Assembly (NCBI GenBank): GCA_934502905.1
Contig: CAKSVK010000009.1
Span: 1-39,921, forward strand
Reading direction: 5' to 3'
Source of the DNA: an uncultured Chitinophagaceae bacterium
GTDB lineage: Bacteria; Bacteroidota; Bacteroidia; Chitinophagales; Chitinophagaceae
Length of the DNA stretch: 39,921 nucleotides
This document shows, in pieces, positions 24,367-33,612 of this stretch. A program made the translations under genes and the position numbers. The notes beneath the pieces were generated by a model that searched no databases, was not told the DNA's origin, and was given only the letters and a program-made list of their open reading frames with translations. Each line of letters starts with the position of its first letter. Position 1 is the stretch's first letter.

Positions 24367-26838
24367 ATGAAAAAAATACCATTCGTCTTCTTATGCGTAT
24401 GTATCCTGTCCTGTGCTCAAAAGCAGGAGGTCACATTTTCCTCCTATGAACAGGCCAAAAAACATACGATGCATTATGACAAACCTGCTGTCGACTTTTT
24501 TGAAGGCGCCCTGCTGGGCAACGGTGGCATGGGTGTTGTAGTGACAACAAGACCTGATGGTATCATGTTATACTTTGGTCACAACAATGTGTGGGATATA
24601 CGGATAGCAGAAAAACACAGGGAAGAGATCGGCACCTTCGATTATGTATTTGATAAGGTAAGCAAGATACCCGACTCCCTGAAATTACTGACAGACGATC
24701 CCTGGTACAAAAAATATAGTACCATAGCCCAGGACAATTATCGTCAGCCTTATCCGAGACCGTTCCCCTGTGGCTCTGTATTACTGGGCTTCGACCGGAG
24801 AGATGCAGAGCTGCTGGGGCACTCTCTGGATATTTCAAACGGATTATGCGAAGTGTACCTGCAGGATGCCAATAAAAAGAAGATAACGCTGCAGGTGTTT
24901 ACGGACATGAGTGAAGATAAATTATGGATGCAGCTGGTGGATGAAAGCGGGAACAAAGCCCCCAATATCTTCAAACGGATGCGCATGATGCCTGATCCGT
25001 CCACTCCAAAAGATTTTCCATCATACGAAACAGATGAATTACTGGAAGAAGGTACACTTTCATTCCGGCAGGTATTACCCGCACAGGAACCAGATATATA
25101 CAATATTGAAAAAGGACACCCTAAAGACAAGGCATTCAGGTTAACCGCCAGCACCAATATGGGCCTGGAAAAAACCAGCAGGATAAACTGGGACGGAAAT
25201 GAAGAAGGCATGCAAAAGCTGGAAGCTGCGTTTGCAGGTGGCGAAAAAGAGTTTATAGCAAGCATATCACTGGAGGAAGGAATGAATCCGGAAGTAAGTA
25301 AAAAGCCGGCGATTAAACGCCCCGTGGCTGCCGACTGGAGCAGCGCTAAAACTTCTTCTGAGGACAGCTGGAAAGAATACTGGTCAAAATCCGGTGTCAG
25401 GCTGAGCGACCGGTTCCTGGAAGAAATATGGTATCGTAATCTCTATTTCTTCAACTGTGCTGCTAAAGACGGAGTTACAACGCCGGGACTTTTTGCCAAC
25501 TGGAGCTTCAATAACATTGGTACCGCATGGCATGGTGATTATCATATGAACTATAATACACAACAGCCATTCTGGATGACATTTTCCAGCAACCACCTGG
25601 AAAAAAACCTTCCCTATGTAAACCTGATTGAATTCCTGATGCCGGTTAGCCGCATCTGGGCAAAAGAATACTATAAGCTGCCGGGCGCTTATTTCCCACA
25701 CTCTGCCTACCCGGTTGAGATGACGATGAACCCCTACCCTGTTCCTCACTGGGGCTGGGAAATCTGTGAAACGCCCTGGTCTGTTCAGGGATTATGGTGG
25801 CATTACCTGTATAGTGCAGATACCACATACTTAAGGAACAGGGCTTATACGCCGATCAAAGAAGCCGTTGAATTCCTGGCAGCCTACATGAAACGGCCGG
25901 ATGCCCGCGGGGGAGCCAGGTGGAAGGACGATAAGTATCATATATTTCCCACCATACCTCCCGAAATTTATGCGCTGCGTCCCGGATTTAAATATAACTA
26001 CGACTGCAATGTAGACCTGACCTTAACGAAATTTGTTTTCAACGCCTTTATAGATATGGTTGACATTCTGCAAACATCTGCAACAGACAGGCAACTGGTA
26101 GAAGATGTAAAGGATATATTAAAGTATTATCCTGAATATCCTACAGCCGTTTCTGAAAAATACGGCAAAGTGCTGGTATCCGTACCCGAAGAGCATGATC
26201 AGGTTGTATATAATGTACCATCGCCGCTGATGAATGTTTTTCCCGGTGAAGATCAGGGGTTACATTCCGATGACTCTACCATGCAAATACTCAAAAACAC
26301 TTATTACAACCAGCAGAATGAAGGAGGAAATGACCTTGTATTTATCAATCTGCAGGCAGCCCGCTTAGGTTTGCTGGATATTGAAAAATTTAAGCGGCAC
26401 GTCAATTACTCGCTGCTGCCCAACGGAACCGCCACAGATAAAGTAATGCAGGTTCATGGCCGTTATAACGACCGGACGAAGTATGATTATATGGGCGCTA
26501 TGGGCATATGGTTTGAGAATTTTGCGCTGCCTGTTGTGATCAACGAATGCCTGATGCAGAGTTACAATGGTACTATACGGTTATTTCCCAACTGGGATAT
26601 GAAACAGGATGCGGAATTTTTCAACCTTCGTGCTGTAGGCGCTTTCCTGGTGAGCGGATCCATCAAAAAAGGAGAGGTTACAATATCTATACTCAGCGAA
26701 AAAGGGGGAAAATTAAAAATATATTCTCCCTGGGGGAAATCCGGGAAAATAAAACAAAACAATAAAAGCAATAATATAACAAGTGAGCTGATAGAAATTG
26801 ATACGGTTCCAGGCGAGACGATTATTCTGGAAAATTAA
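24367..26838 (+). CDS. GH95-like glycoside hydrolase lipoprotein
   Basis: An 823-residue lipoprotein (VCILSC lipobox, Cys16), so probably periplasmic or surface-held. It begins with the N-terminal beta-sandwich motif GALLGNGGMGVVVTTRPDG. The (alpha/alpha)6 barrel carries TAWHGDYHMNYNTQQPFW (Asn395, Asn397 aligned by eye with the catalytic Asn pair of GH95 1,2-alpha-L-fucosidase), SVQGLWWHYLYSADTTYL, and IPPEIYAL (Glu533, general-acid position). At the GH95 FQIDGNFG site the sequence reads IWFENFALP (715-719), so the usual Asp is not present at that place. It therefore belongs to a divergent GH95-like group; true fucosidase activity is likely but unproven. First gene after the susCD hairpin and probably the head of the long enzyme transcript. 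Confidence 0.82.
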   Translation: MKKIPFVFLCVCILSCAQKQEVTFSSYEQAKKHTMHYDKPAVDFFEGALLGNGGMGVVVTTRPDGIMLYFGHNNVWDIRIAEKHREEIGTFDYVFDKVSKIPDSLKLLTDDPWYKKYSTIAQDNYRQPYPRPFPCGSVLLGFDRRDAELLGHSLDISNGLCEVYLQDANKKKITLQVFTDMSEDKLWMQLVDESGNKAPNIFKRMRMMPDPSTPKDFPSYETDELLEEGTLSFRQVLPAQEPDIYNIEKGHPKDKAFRLTASTNMGLEKTSRINWDGNEEGMQKLEAAFAGGEKEFIASISLEEGMNPEVSKKPAIKRPVAADWSSAKTSSEDSWKEYWSKSGVRLSDRFLEEIWYRNLYFFNCAAKDGVTTPGLFANWSFNNIGTAWHGDYHMNYNTQQPFWMTFSSNHLEKNLPYVNLIEFLMPVSRIWAKEYYKLPGAYFPHSAYPVEMTMNPYPVPHWGWEICETPWSVQGLWWHYLYSADTTYLRNRAYTPIKEAVEFLAAYMKRPDARGGARWKDDKYHIFPTIPPEIYALRPGFKYNYDCNVDLTLTKFVFNAFIDMVDILQTSATDRQLVEDVKDILKYYPEYPTAVSEKYGKVLVSVPEEHDQVVYNVPSPLMNVFPGEDQGLHSDDSTMQILKNTYYNQQNEGGNDLVFINLQAARLGLLDIEKFKRHVNYSLLPNGTATDKVMQVHGRYNDRTKYDYMGAMGIWFENFALPVVINECLMQSYNGTIRLFPNWDMKQDAEFFNLRAVGAFLVSGSIKKGEVTISILSEKGGKLKIYSPWGKSGKIKQNNKSNNITSELIEIDTVPGETIILEN

Positions 26839-26931
26839 ATCATCGTAATTTTCATTCCGCGCCGGCTATGCCGGGTCGTATGAATCCTTGTATTTCATCG
26901 TACACCTGTTTGAAACAAAGCATCATTGCAT

Positions 26932-28068
26932 ATGCAGTTACCCTTAAAAGGCATTATCGTACTGGAGTTTTGCCAGTATCTTTCCGGACCCTGCGCCGGC
27001 CTGCGACTGGCAGACCTGGGTGCCCGCGTCATAAAAATAGAACATCCCGAAAAAGGAGAAGGAGGAAGAAAGCTGGCGATTAAAAACATGTGGGTTGACG
27101 ACAACTCTCTTTTATTTAATACGATCAACAGGAATAAAGAAAGCTTTGCCATAGACCTGGGAGATCCTGAAGATATGCATTGGCTGAAAAAGCTGATCGC
27201 CGGAGCCCATGTCCTGGTCCATAACTTCAGACCCGGAGTAATGGAAAGGAAAGCTTTGGGGTATGAAGATGTAAAGCATATCAATCCACGTATCGTATAT
27301 ACGCAGATCTCGGGTTACGGGGAAAAAGGCCCCCTGCGGAATAGGCCGGGGCAGGACCTCCTGGTGCAATGTATTTCCGGGCTCACATATACTACCGGGA
27401 GTCGTGAAGACGCCCCTACTGCTCTCGGACTGGGCATAGGTGACTACCTGTGCGGCAACCAGTCTGTACAATTCATTATAGCTGCTTTGATCAAGGCAGC
27501 CAAAACCGGTGAGGGCACCTTATTGCAGCTAAGCCTCCTGGAATCCCTGATCGATTTTCAATTTGAATTTTTCACTACTTATTTTCAGTCCGGTAACCTG
27601 CCGGAAAGAGCATCTTTTAATAACGCACATTCGCTGCTGAGCGCCCCATATGGTATATATAAAACGGCTGACGGATATGTAGCCCTGGCGATGATACCTA
27701 TTCAAAAGCTGAATACAATACTGAATTGTAAAGCGCTGGAACAATACGAAGACCGGGATTGTTTCCGGAAAAGAGATGAAGTAAAGAAGCTGATCGCGGC
27801 AACTATTGTAACTAACACCAATCAATACTGGCTGGAAAAAAGCAAGGCGCTGGATCTATGGGTAATGCCGGTGCTAAACTGGAAGGAAATGAAAACGTCG
27901 GCAGGATACAAGGTACTGGACATGGAGCAAACCGTCACATTACCCGGAAACAAAACTTTTATTACCACAAGATGCCCCATCAGGATCAACGGCAGGATCT
28001 TAAAATCCGATAAGCCGGCGCCGGGGATTGGCGAGCATAATGAACAAATTAAAGCATCCCTGATTTGA
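26932..28068 (+). CDS. family III CoA-transferase (CaiB/BaiF-like), first paralogue
   Basis: A 378-residue cytoplasmic enzyme. The signature LKGIIVLEFCQYLSGPCAGLRLADLGARVIKIEHP is that of CaiB/BaiF/formyl-CoA transferases. The catalytic Asp is present as Asp142 in RPGQDLLVQCISGLTY (Asp169 of formyl-CoA transferase). HNFRPGVMERKALGYEDV, GISGYG-like QISGYGEKG and the C-terminal RCPIRINGRILKSDKPAPGIGEHN are also typical. It moves CoA between carboxylates. I use the ATG at 26932; an upstream TTG at 26926 is in frame but less likely. It is paired head-to-tail with a second paralogue (4 bp gap), so a heteromeric enzyme is possible. The acyl substrate is unknown. Confidence 0.9.
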   Translation: MQLPLKGIIVLEFCQYLSGPCAGLRLADLGARVIKIEHPEKGEGGRKLAIKNMWVDDNSLLFNTINRNKESFAIDLGDPEDMHWLKKLIAGAHVLVHNFRPGVMERKALGYEDVKHINPRIVYTQISGYGEKGPLRNRPGQDLLVQCISGLTYTTGSREDAPTALGLGIGDYLCGNQSVQFIIAALIKAAKTGEGTLLQLSLLESLIDFQFEFFTTYFQSGNLPERASFNNAHSLLSAPYGIYKTADGYVALAMIPIQKLNTILNCKALEQYEDRDCFRKRDEVKKLIAATIVTNTNQYWLEKSKALDLWVMPVLNWKEMKTSAGYKVLDMEQTVTLPGNKTFITTRCPIRINGRILKSDKPAPGIGEHNEQIKASLI

Positions 28069-28072
28069 CGCT

Positions 28073-29218
28073 ATGAATACATTATTAGATAATATCCTGG
28101 TGGTGGATTTCAGCCAGTTCCTGTCCGGGCCCAGTGCCGGACTCCGGCTGGCAGACATGGGCGCACGTGTCATAAAGGTTGAAAAGCCCGGAACAGGAGA
28201 TATTTGCAGAACACTGTATGTATCAGACGTTACGCTGGAAGGAGGAGAATCTACCATTTTTCATGCCATCAACCGCAACAAAGAAAGCTTCATAGCCGAC
28301 CTGAAGGAAGACCTTTCGCTGGAAGCAGTGAAACAGCTATTGAAGAGCGCTGATATTGTCATTCATAATTTTCGCCCGGGCGTCATGCAGCGGATCGGTC
28401 TTGACTATGAAACGGTCAAAGCTTTAAATCCCGCCATTATTTATGGCGAAATAAGCGGTTACGGCCAGGAAGGAGAATGGAAAGACCTGCCTGGCCAGGA
28501 TCTTTTGGTTCAGGCGGTGTCGGGTATTACTTATCTGACAGGTAGCGCCGCACAGCCACCGGTCCCGATGGGTGTTGCCGCAGCTGATATTATAGCCGGC
28601 ACCCATCTAACACAAGGCTTATTAGCCGGTATATTTCAACGCATAACTTCCGGAAAAGGAAGTCTTGTCCAGGTGAGTATGCTGGAAAGCCTGCTGGATT
28701 TTCAATTTGAAGTGCTCACCTGTTTTCTGAATGACGGACATACGCTACCGGAAAGAAGTGGGATAAATGCCGCGCATGCCTATATCGCTGCGCCGTACGG
28801 TATTTACAAAACAGCCGACGGTTATCTTGCCATTGCTATGGCGCCCATTAACAAGCTGGCTTCCCTATTACCATTGAATGCCCTGAACAGGTATACCCAC
28901 CCGGACGATTGGTTCAATAAAAGAGATGAAATAAAAGCCATGCTGGCGGAGGCGCTCTTCACCAAAACAACTACAGACTGGCTGGCTGTTCTTGAGCCTG
29001 CGGACATCTGGTGCGCAAATGTGTATGATTATAATGACCTGATAGCAAGCGAGACATTTAAGATGCTGGATATGGAGCAATGGGTGGTTTCAAACGGGTT
29101 AAAAGTAAAAACAACACGGTGCCCGGCCCGTGTCAACGGGAATACGCTGACAAGTCCCCGGGGAGCTCCCGCCCTGGGTGAGCATACCCATAAAATTCAG
29201 GAAGAATTTGATCTGTAA
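28073..29218 (+). CDS. family III CoA-transferase (CaiB/BaiF-like), second paralogue
   Basis: A 381-residue paralogue of the preceding protein; the N-termini share LxGPxAGLRLADxGARVIK and the whole lengths align closely. The catalytic Asp is kept as Asp143 in LPGQDLLVQAVSGITYLTG. Other shared landmarks are HNFRPGVMQRIGLDYETV, EISGYGQEG, LLESLLDFQFE and the TTRCPARVNG...GAPALGEH tail. It starts 4 bp after the first gene's stop, so the two are translationally close and of recent duplication within this lineage or acquired as a pair. Two-subunit family III CoA-transferases are known (for example the benzylsuccinate type). Whether both catalyse, or act on different acids, cannot be told. Confidence 0.9.
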   Translation: MNTLLDNILVVDFSQFLSGPSAGLRLADMGARVIKVEKPGTGDICRTLYVSDVTLEGGESTIFHAINRNKESFIADLKEDLSLEAVKQLLKSADIVIHNFRPGVMQRIGLDYETVKALNPAIIYGEISGYGQEGEWKDLPGQDLLVQAVSGITYLTGSAAQPPVPMGVAAADIIAGTHLTQGLLAGIFQRITSGKGSLVQVSMLESLLDFQFEVLTCFLNDGHTLPERSGINAAHAYIAAPYGIYKTADGYLAIAMAPINKLASLLPLNALNRYTHPDDWFNKRDEIKAMLAEALFTKTTTDWLAVLEPADIWCANVYDYNDLIASETFKMLDMEQWVVSNGLKVKTTRCPARVNGNTLTSPRGAPALGEHTHKIQEEFDL

Positions 29219-29242
29219 CAACAACAACAAATAATATACAAT

Positions 29243-31477
29243 ATGAAAAAAAAACTTTTGATACTGCTGGCGCTGACAACTTTCCTGATCAGTTATACCT
29301 ATGCCCAGCAGGTGTCCGACTTCAACCTGAAATTTACAACGCCCGGTACGGATTCCTGGAGCTCGCTTCCATTGGGAAACGGGGAGATATCTGCCCAGGC
29401 ATGGACAAATGCAGAAGGTAAAATTCAATTCTACCTTGCTACTACAGATAGCCGCGATGGTATGGACAATCCTATTAAAATAGGGAAGATCACCGTTGCA
29501 TTTGAACCCAATATCCTCATAAGCGGAACAGACTACCGGGAAGAGCTGTTACTGAACCAGGGTATACTAAAGATAAAAAACAAATCAGCCGATATTGAGC
29601 TGAGAGTAGATGCGGGTAACCCCGAGATCCTCGTATCGGGCAGTTCGAAGACACCGGTAAAGATAACCGTTACCAATACCGTATGGAGAAACGAAAGCAG
29701 ACCCTGGAAAAAAGAAGAGTATGTGGCAGAATATGGAGACAATAAAATACCCTTTGCCCCCTTTATGGAAGCTGATAAAAAAGTAAAAACTCCGGACGGG
29801 ATCCTGTGGTTTCACAGGAACGAAAACGAAGTATTCTGGAACGAGCTGATGAAGGTGAATGACCTGTTGAACGAGGGAATAACGAATCCGCTTAAAAACA
29901 GAACCTCCGGCGCGTTGGTGCAGGGAACCGGTTTAAAGCCACTGAACGACTCTACGCTGGTGTCAGGAACTGCCCAGCGTAATTTTTTCATTAAAACCAC
30001 CGTGTTGGTAAAGCAAACGGATACCGAAGAAGAGTATACCAATGCTCTTCAAAAGCTGTCGACAGGACCGGATAAAAAAAGAGAAGCAACCAACCTGGCA
30101 GCACATAAAAAATGGTGGAACGATTACTGGAACCGCAGTTATGTATTTTTTAACGCTGCCGATAAGTCTGTAAATGATACCTTACAATTGCTCAACCGCG
30201 GTTATATACTGCAACGTTATGTAAACGCCATCGGCGCCAGGGGAGAATTACCTGTTAAGTTCAACGGATCCACACTTGTATTGGATACCTACAATCAGGC
30301 CATCGGCCGCGTGTCCGGAAAATCGGCAGATGCCCGTTTATGGGGTGGCGCCTACTGGTGGCAAAATACCAGGGTGATCTACTATCCTATGCTGGCTTCC
30401 GGGGACATAGATCAATTACAAACCTTCATCAGGTTTTACGTAGATGACCTGCTGCCGGTAATGAAAAAAATGACGAAGAAGTTCTATAAGATCGATGGCG
30501 CCAGGTTCATTGAAACATCCCATTTCTGGGGCGCCTGGCGTGGTGGCGATATCAGTTGGGACAGGACCAACCTTGAACCCGGAATGTCAAACAACCCGTA
30601 TATTAAAGACCTGATCATAACCGGGTTGGAAATGAGCCATTTCCTGCTGGACTATTACAGTTATACGGCCGATGAAAAAATGCTGCACGAAAAAAGCCTG
30701 CCTTTCATAAAAGAAGTACTAACATTTTACGATCAGTTTTACCCCCTCGATCCTTACGGAAAACTATTGATCGCCCCTGCACAATCATTGGAGACCTATA
30801 TTGAGGGCGTTAATCCCACGCCTGATATTGCAGGATTGCAGGTAGTCATACCCCGGGTACTGGAACTGGCAAAAGATACGGGTCTGTTAAACCTCTGCAG
30901 GAAAATGAAAGCCGGGCTTCCGGCCATACCTTTCAAAACAAAGGACGGCAAAAAGCTGATAGCACCCGCTCTTGCCTATAAAAAAATTATCAATGTTGAA
31001 TCGCCAGAATTGTATCCCATATTCCCCTTCAGGATATACGGTGTGGGCAAACCGGACCTGGAAGTGGCTGTAAATACATTTAAGGAAAAACAGAGAGCAT
31101 ACCAGGGCTGGCAACAAACAGGAATGCAGGCGGCTTTGCTGGGATTAACAGACAGCGCTGCCAGGATCATGCAAACAAACGGATTGGCTTTTGACAAACG
31201 ATTCCGCTTCCCCGGATTCTGGGGACCCAATTACGACTATACGCCCGATCAATGCCACGCCGGAAATTATCTCAATACGGTTCAACTGATGCTGCTGCAG
31301 TCGGAGGGTAACAAAACTTACCTGCTGCCTGCCTGGCCGAAAGAATGGAACGTGAAATTTAAGCTGCATACACCCGGTAACGTCCAGGTGGAAGCAGAAT
31401 GGAAAAACGGAAAAATGATCTCTGCAAAAAAGTTTCCTTCCGATTCCGGCACAGAGATCATTAACCCATATCAATAA
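29243..31477 (+). CDS. exported GH95-like/DUF5703-like (alpha/alpha)6 glycoside hydrolase
   Basis: A 744-residue secreted protein (signal [20 protein letters not shown], then AQQV). It opens with the GH95/DUF5703 start [20 protein letters not shown], a beta-sandwich domain, and then an (alpha/alpha)6 barrel with [53 protein letters not shown] and [20 protein letters not shown]. The C-terminal beta domain has [20 protein letters not shown]. Overall it is like the gene at 24367 but only remotely. I do not see a lipobox, so it is periplasmic. The leader before the ATG is CAACAACAACAAATAAT with no Shine-Dalgarno. A fucosidase-like or galactosidase-like activity is possible; the substrate is not readable. 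Confidence 0.72.
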   Translation: MKKKLLILLALTTFLISYTYAQQVSDFNLKFTTPGTDSWSSLPLGNGEISAQAWTNAEGKIQFYLATTDSRDGMDNPIKIGKITVAFEPNILISGTDYREELLLNQGILKIKNKSADIELRVDAGNPEILVSGSSKTPVKITVTNTVWRNESRPWKKEEYVAEYGDNKIPFAPFMEADKKVKTPDGILWFHRNENEVFWNELMKVNDLLNEGITNPLKNRTSGALVQGTGLKPLNDSTLVSGTAQRNFFIKTTVLVKQTDTEEEYTNALQKLSTGPDKKREATNLAAHKKWWNDYWNRSYVFFNAADKSVNDTLQLLNRGYILQRYVNAIGARGELPVKFNGSTLVLDTYNQAIGRVSGKSADARLWGGAYWWQNTRVIYYPMLASGDIDQLQTFIRFYVDDLLPVMKKMTKKFYKIDGARFIETSHFWGAWRGGDISWDRTNLEPGMSNNPYIKDLIITGLEMSHFLLDYYSYTADEKMLHEKSLPFIKEVLTFYDQFYPLDPYGKLLIAPAQSLETYIEGVNPTPDIAGLQVVIPRVLELAKDTGLLNLCRKMKAGLPAIPFKTKDGKKLIAPALAYKKIINVESPELYPIFPFRIYGVGKPDLEVAVNTFKEKQRAYQGWQQTGMQAALLGLTDSAARIMQTNGLAFDKRFRFPGFWGPNYDYTPDQCHAGNYLNTVQLMLLQSEGNKTYLLPAWPKEWNVKFKLHTPGNVQVEAEWKNGKMISAKKFPSDSGTEIINPYQ

Positions 31478-31494
31478 CTACTCAAGCTTACTAT

Positions 31495-32001
31495 ATGAAC
31501 CCGAATAACGATCCTTCAAAACATAAGGAAATCCCTATCTGGAATGCAGAAGACTGGTATTACGAGGATATCCGGATCGGGAAACGTATCCGGTCGATCC
31601 GCCGGACCATCAGCGAAGGAGAAAGTATGCAGTTTAATGCCCTCGTACTGGATATGCATCCTTATGTGGCAGACGAAATTTTTGCAAAAGAAGAAGGGCT
31701 GTTTGGCAAACGCCTCGTAGCAGGGGCCTTTGTGTTCAGCGCCGGGCTGGGACTGGTAGCTACCAACTGTGTCAATGCATTTAGCTACGGGTATGATAAG
31801 CTACGGTTTATTAAACCTGTTTTCATAAACGATACGATCTACACGATCAAGACCGACCTGGATAAGCAACCCAAATACAAAGACATGGGACTATATCGCG
31901 CCAGCTACGAGATATTCAAGAATGAAGGGGAGCTGGTACTGTATTGCGAACATATTCAAACCGTAAAGTACCGGCACCCGGAAAACTTTAAACAACCGTA
32001 A
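31495..32001 (+). CDS. MaoC-fold hot-dog protein, catalytic His missing (probable partner subunit)
   Basis: A 168-residue single hot-dog domain, start [20 protein letters not shown]. It pairs closely with the next gene: both have the family string [21 protein letters not shown] and end in EHI. In the catalytic loop [14 protein letters not shown] the Asp53 is present, but the position that in the sister protein is His42 is Val58, and the family IAHG becomes LVAG (74-77). It is therefore probably not catalytic by itself and may form a heterodimer with the next protein. Mycobacterial MaoC hydratases work as such unequal pairs. Starts 17 bp after the exported hydrolase gene; the acyl group is unknown. 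Confidence 0.8.
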   Translation: MNPNNDPSKHKEIPIWNAEDWYYEDIRIGKRIRSIRRTISEGESMQFNALVLDMHPYVADEIFAKEEGLFGKRLVAGAFVFSAGLGLVATNCVNAFSYGYDKLRFIKPVFINDTIYTIKTDLDKQPKYKDMGLYRASYEIFKNEGELVLYCEHIQTVKYRHPENFKQP

Positions 32002-32003
32002 TT

Positions 32004-32456
32004 ATGTTTACCAGGATATATTTTGAAGACTACCGGGAAGGGGATACGCGGGAAACAATTGGCAGGACCATTACGGAAACCGATATTGTAATGCATGCCG
32101 GTCAAACCGGTGATTTTTTCCCCCACCATATGGATGCCGAGTGGTGCAAAACACAATCATTCAAAGAGCGGATTGCCCATGGCACCCTGATATTCAGCGT
32201 GGCAGTAGGCATGACCGCATCGCTGATCAATGAAGTGGCATTCAGCTACGGGTACGACCGGTTACGGTTTATCAAACCTGTTTTCATCGGAGATACCATC
32301 CGGGTAAAAGTCTCTGTTAAAGAAAAAAGAACACATAAAAAGCCGGGTATGGGTCTTGTAACAGAGCTGGTGGAAGTTTTTAACCAACGACAGGAATGTG
32401 TGCTGGTTTGTGAACATATTTTGCTGGCACAGCTAAAATCATTTCAGCATGACTGA
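32004..32456 (+). CDS. MaoC-fold (R)-specific enoyl-CoA hydratase-type protein, catalytic residues intact
   Basis: A 150-residue single hot-dog protein. The hydratase-2 motif is complete: Asp37 and His42 in [10 protein letters not shown] (D-x4-H), with RIAHGTLIF (57-60 IAHG) following. [22 protein letters not shown] is the strand set shared with the preceding gene. The family adds water to trans-2-enoyl-CoA or dehydrates (3R)-hydroxyacyl-CoA, and also works on related CoA esters such as mesaconyl-CoA. It begins 2 bp after the upstream stop, so the pair is translated together, and it overlaps the next gene by 8 bp. With two CoA-transferases nearby it probably acts on the CoA ester they make. 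Confidence 0.88.
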   Translation: MFTRIYFEDYREGDTRETIGRTITETDIVMHAGQTGDFFPHHMDAEWCKTQSFKERIAHGTLIFSVAVGMTASLINEVAFSYGYDRLRFIKPVFIGDTIRVKVSVKEKRTHKKPGMGLVTELVEVFNQRQECVLVCEHILLAQLKSFQHD

Positions 32457-33600
32457 GAAAATAGAGCTGAAAGGGATCACCTGGGGACATAGCCGCGGGT
32501 ATACGCCACTGGTAGCATGTGCCCAGCGTTACGCTGAACTACATTCCGGTGTGCAAATAAGCTGGAAGAAAAGAACCCTGCAGGAATTTGCAGATTTCCC
32601 GATCGAGCAATTGGTGAATGACTATGACCTGCTGATCATAGATCACCCATGGGTAGGTTGTGCGGCTGCCACTGCATGTGTATTGCCCCTTGATCGATAT
32701 ATAAGCAGCGCATACCTGGATGATCAGCTGAGGCATACGGTTGGTCCTTCACACCAAAGCTATCAATACGATGGCCATCAATGGGCCCTGGCCATTGATG
32801 CAGCCACCCCTGTTGCCAGCTACCGGAAAGACCTGCTGGAACAGAACGGGATTCCGGTACCCGCCACATGGGAGGAAGTGCTGCATCTCGCCCGGATGGG
32901 CAAAGTTGCAGTACCTGCTATCCCGATCGACCTGCTGATGAATTTTTATATGTTTTGTATTGCCTGCGGGAATACGCCTTTTTCTTCTTCCGAAGAAGTA
33001 ATTGATGCAGCAATCGGGAAACAGGCTTTACAGCTGATGACAGACCTGTGGAGTAAAGCAGATCAAAAAATGTTTGACAGCAACCCTATCGCAGTGGCAG
33101 AGCTGATGACAACAACCGACGATTACTGGTATTGTCCTTTTGCTTATGGTTATTCCAACTATGCCAGGCGCGGATATGCCAGGCATATCCTGCATTATAC
33201 CGACCTCGTCACGCTTGAAAACATCCGCCTTGTCAGCACATTGGGAGGCACAGGTATTGCCGTATCTGCTTCTTCCGCGTTCCCGGATGAAGCGGTGAAA
33301 TTTGCGGAATGGATCGTATCTCCGGAAATACAGAGAACGATCTATACTGAAACGGGCGGACAGCCAGGACATCGCAGCGCGTGGGAATGCAGCATTGTGA
33401 ACGGAAATACAAATAACTATTTCAAAAATACCCTGCCTGCTCTTGACAGGGCGTATGTTCGCCCCCGTTATAACGGTTACCTGCAGTTCCAGGATCACGC
33501 CGGCATTCCTATCTGGCAGTTCCTGCGTGATGGTGGTAACCCTGCTGTCGTCCTGGAACAGATCAACCTTTTATATCGGAATTCTTTAACCCTTAGATAA
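32449..33600 (+). CDS. ABC-type sugar-binding protein homologue lacking a signal peptide (cytoplasmic)
   Basis: A 383-residue protein of the solute-binding (type II periplasmic binding) fold: [34 protein letters not shown], then [31 protein letters not shown] and [37 protein letters not shown]. The first beta-strand (IELKGITWG) begins at residue 5, leaving no room for a signal peptide or lipobox, so it should be cytoplasmic. No ABC permease or ATPase lies in the operon. It overlaps the active MaoC gene by 8 bp, indicating close coupling. It may be a ligand-binding subunit, chaperone or sensor, or a binding-fold protein given a new role; the sequence does not tell which. Confidence 0.75.
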   Translation: MTEKIELKGITWGHSRGYTPLVACAQRYAELHSGVQISWKKRTLQEFADFPIEQLVNDYDLLIIDHPWVGCAAATACVLPLDRYISSAYLDDQLRHTVGPSHQSYQYDGHQWALAIDAATPVASYRKDLLEQNGIPVPATWEEVLHLARMGKVAVPAIPIDLLMNFYMFCIACGNTPFSSSEEVIDAAIGKQALQLMTDLWSKADQKMFDSNPIAVAELMTTTDDYWYCPFAYGYSNYARRGYARHILHYTDLVTLENIRLVSTLGGTGIAVSASSAFPDEAVKFAEWIVSPEIQRTIYTETGGQPGHRSAWECSIVNGNTNNYFKNTLPALDRAYVRPRYNGYLQFQDHAGIPIWQFLRDGGNPAVVLEQINLLYRNSLTLR

Positions 33601-33612
33601 ATATTAAAGAAT

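Noticed and set aside
26862..26874. CCGGC-tat-GCCGG hairpin between the GH95-like and CoA-transferase genes as a terminator
   Set aside because: Stem of five pairs only and no T-tract.
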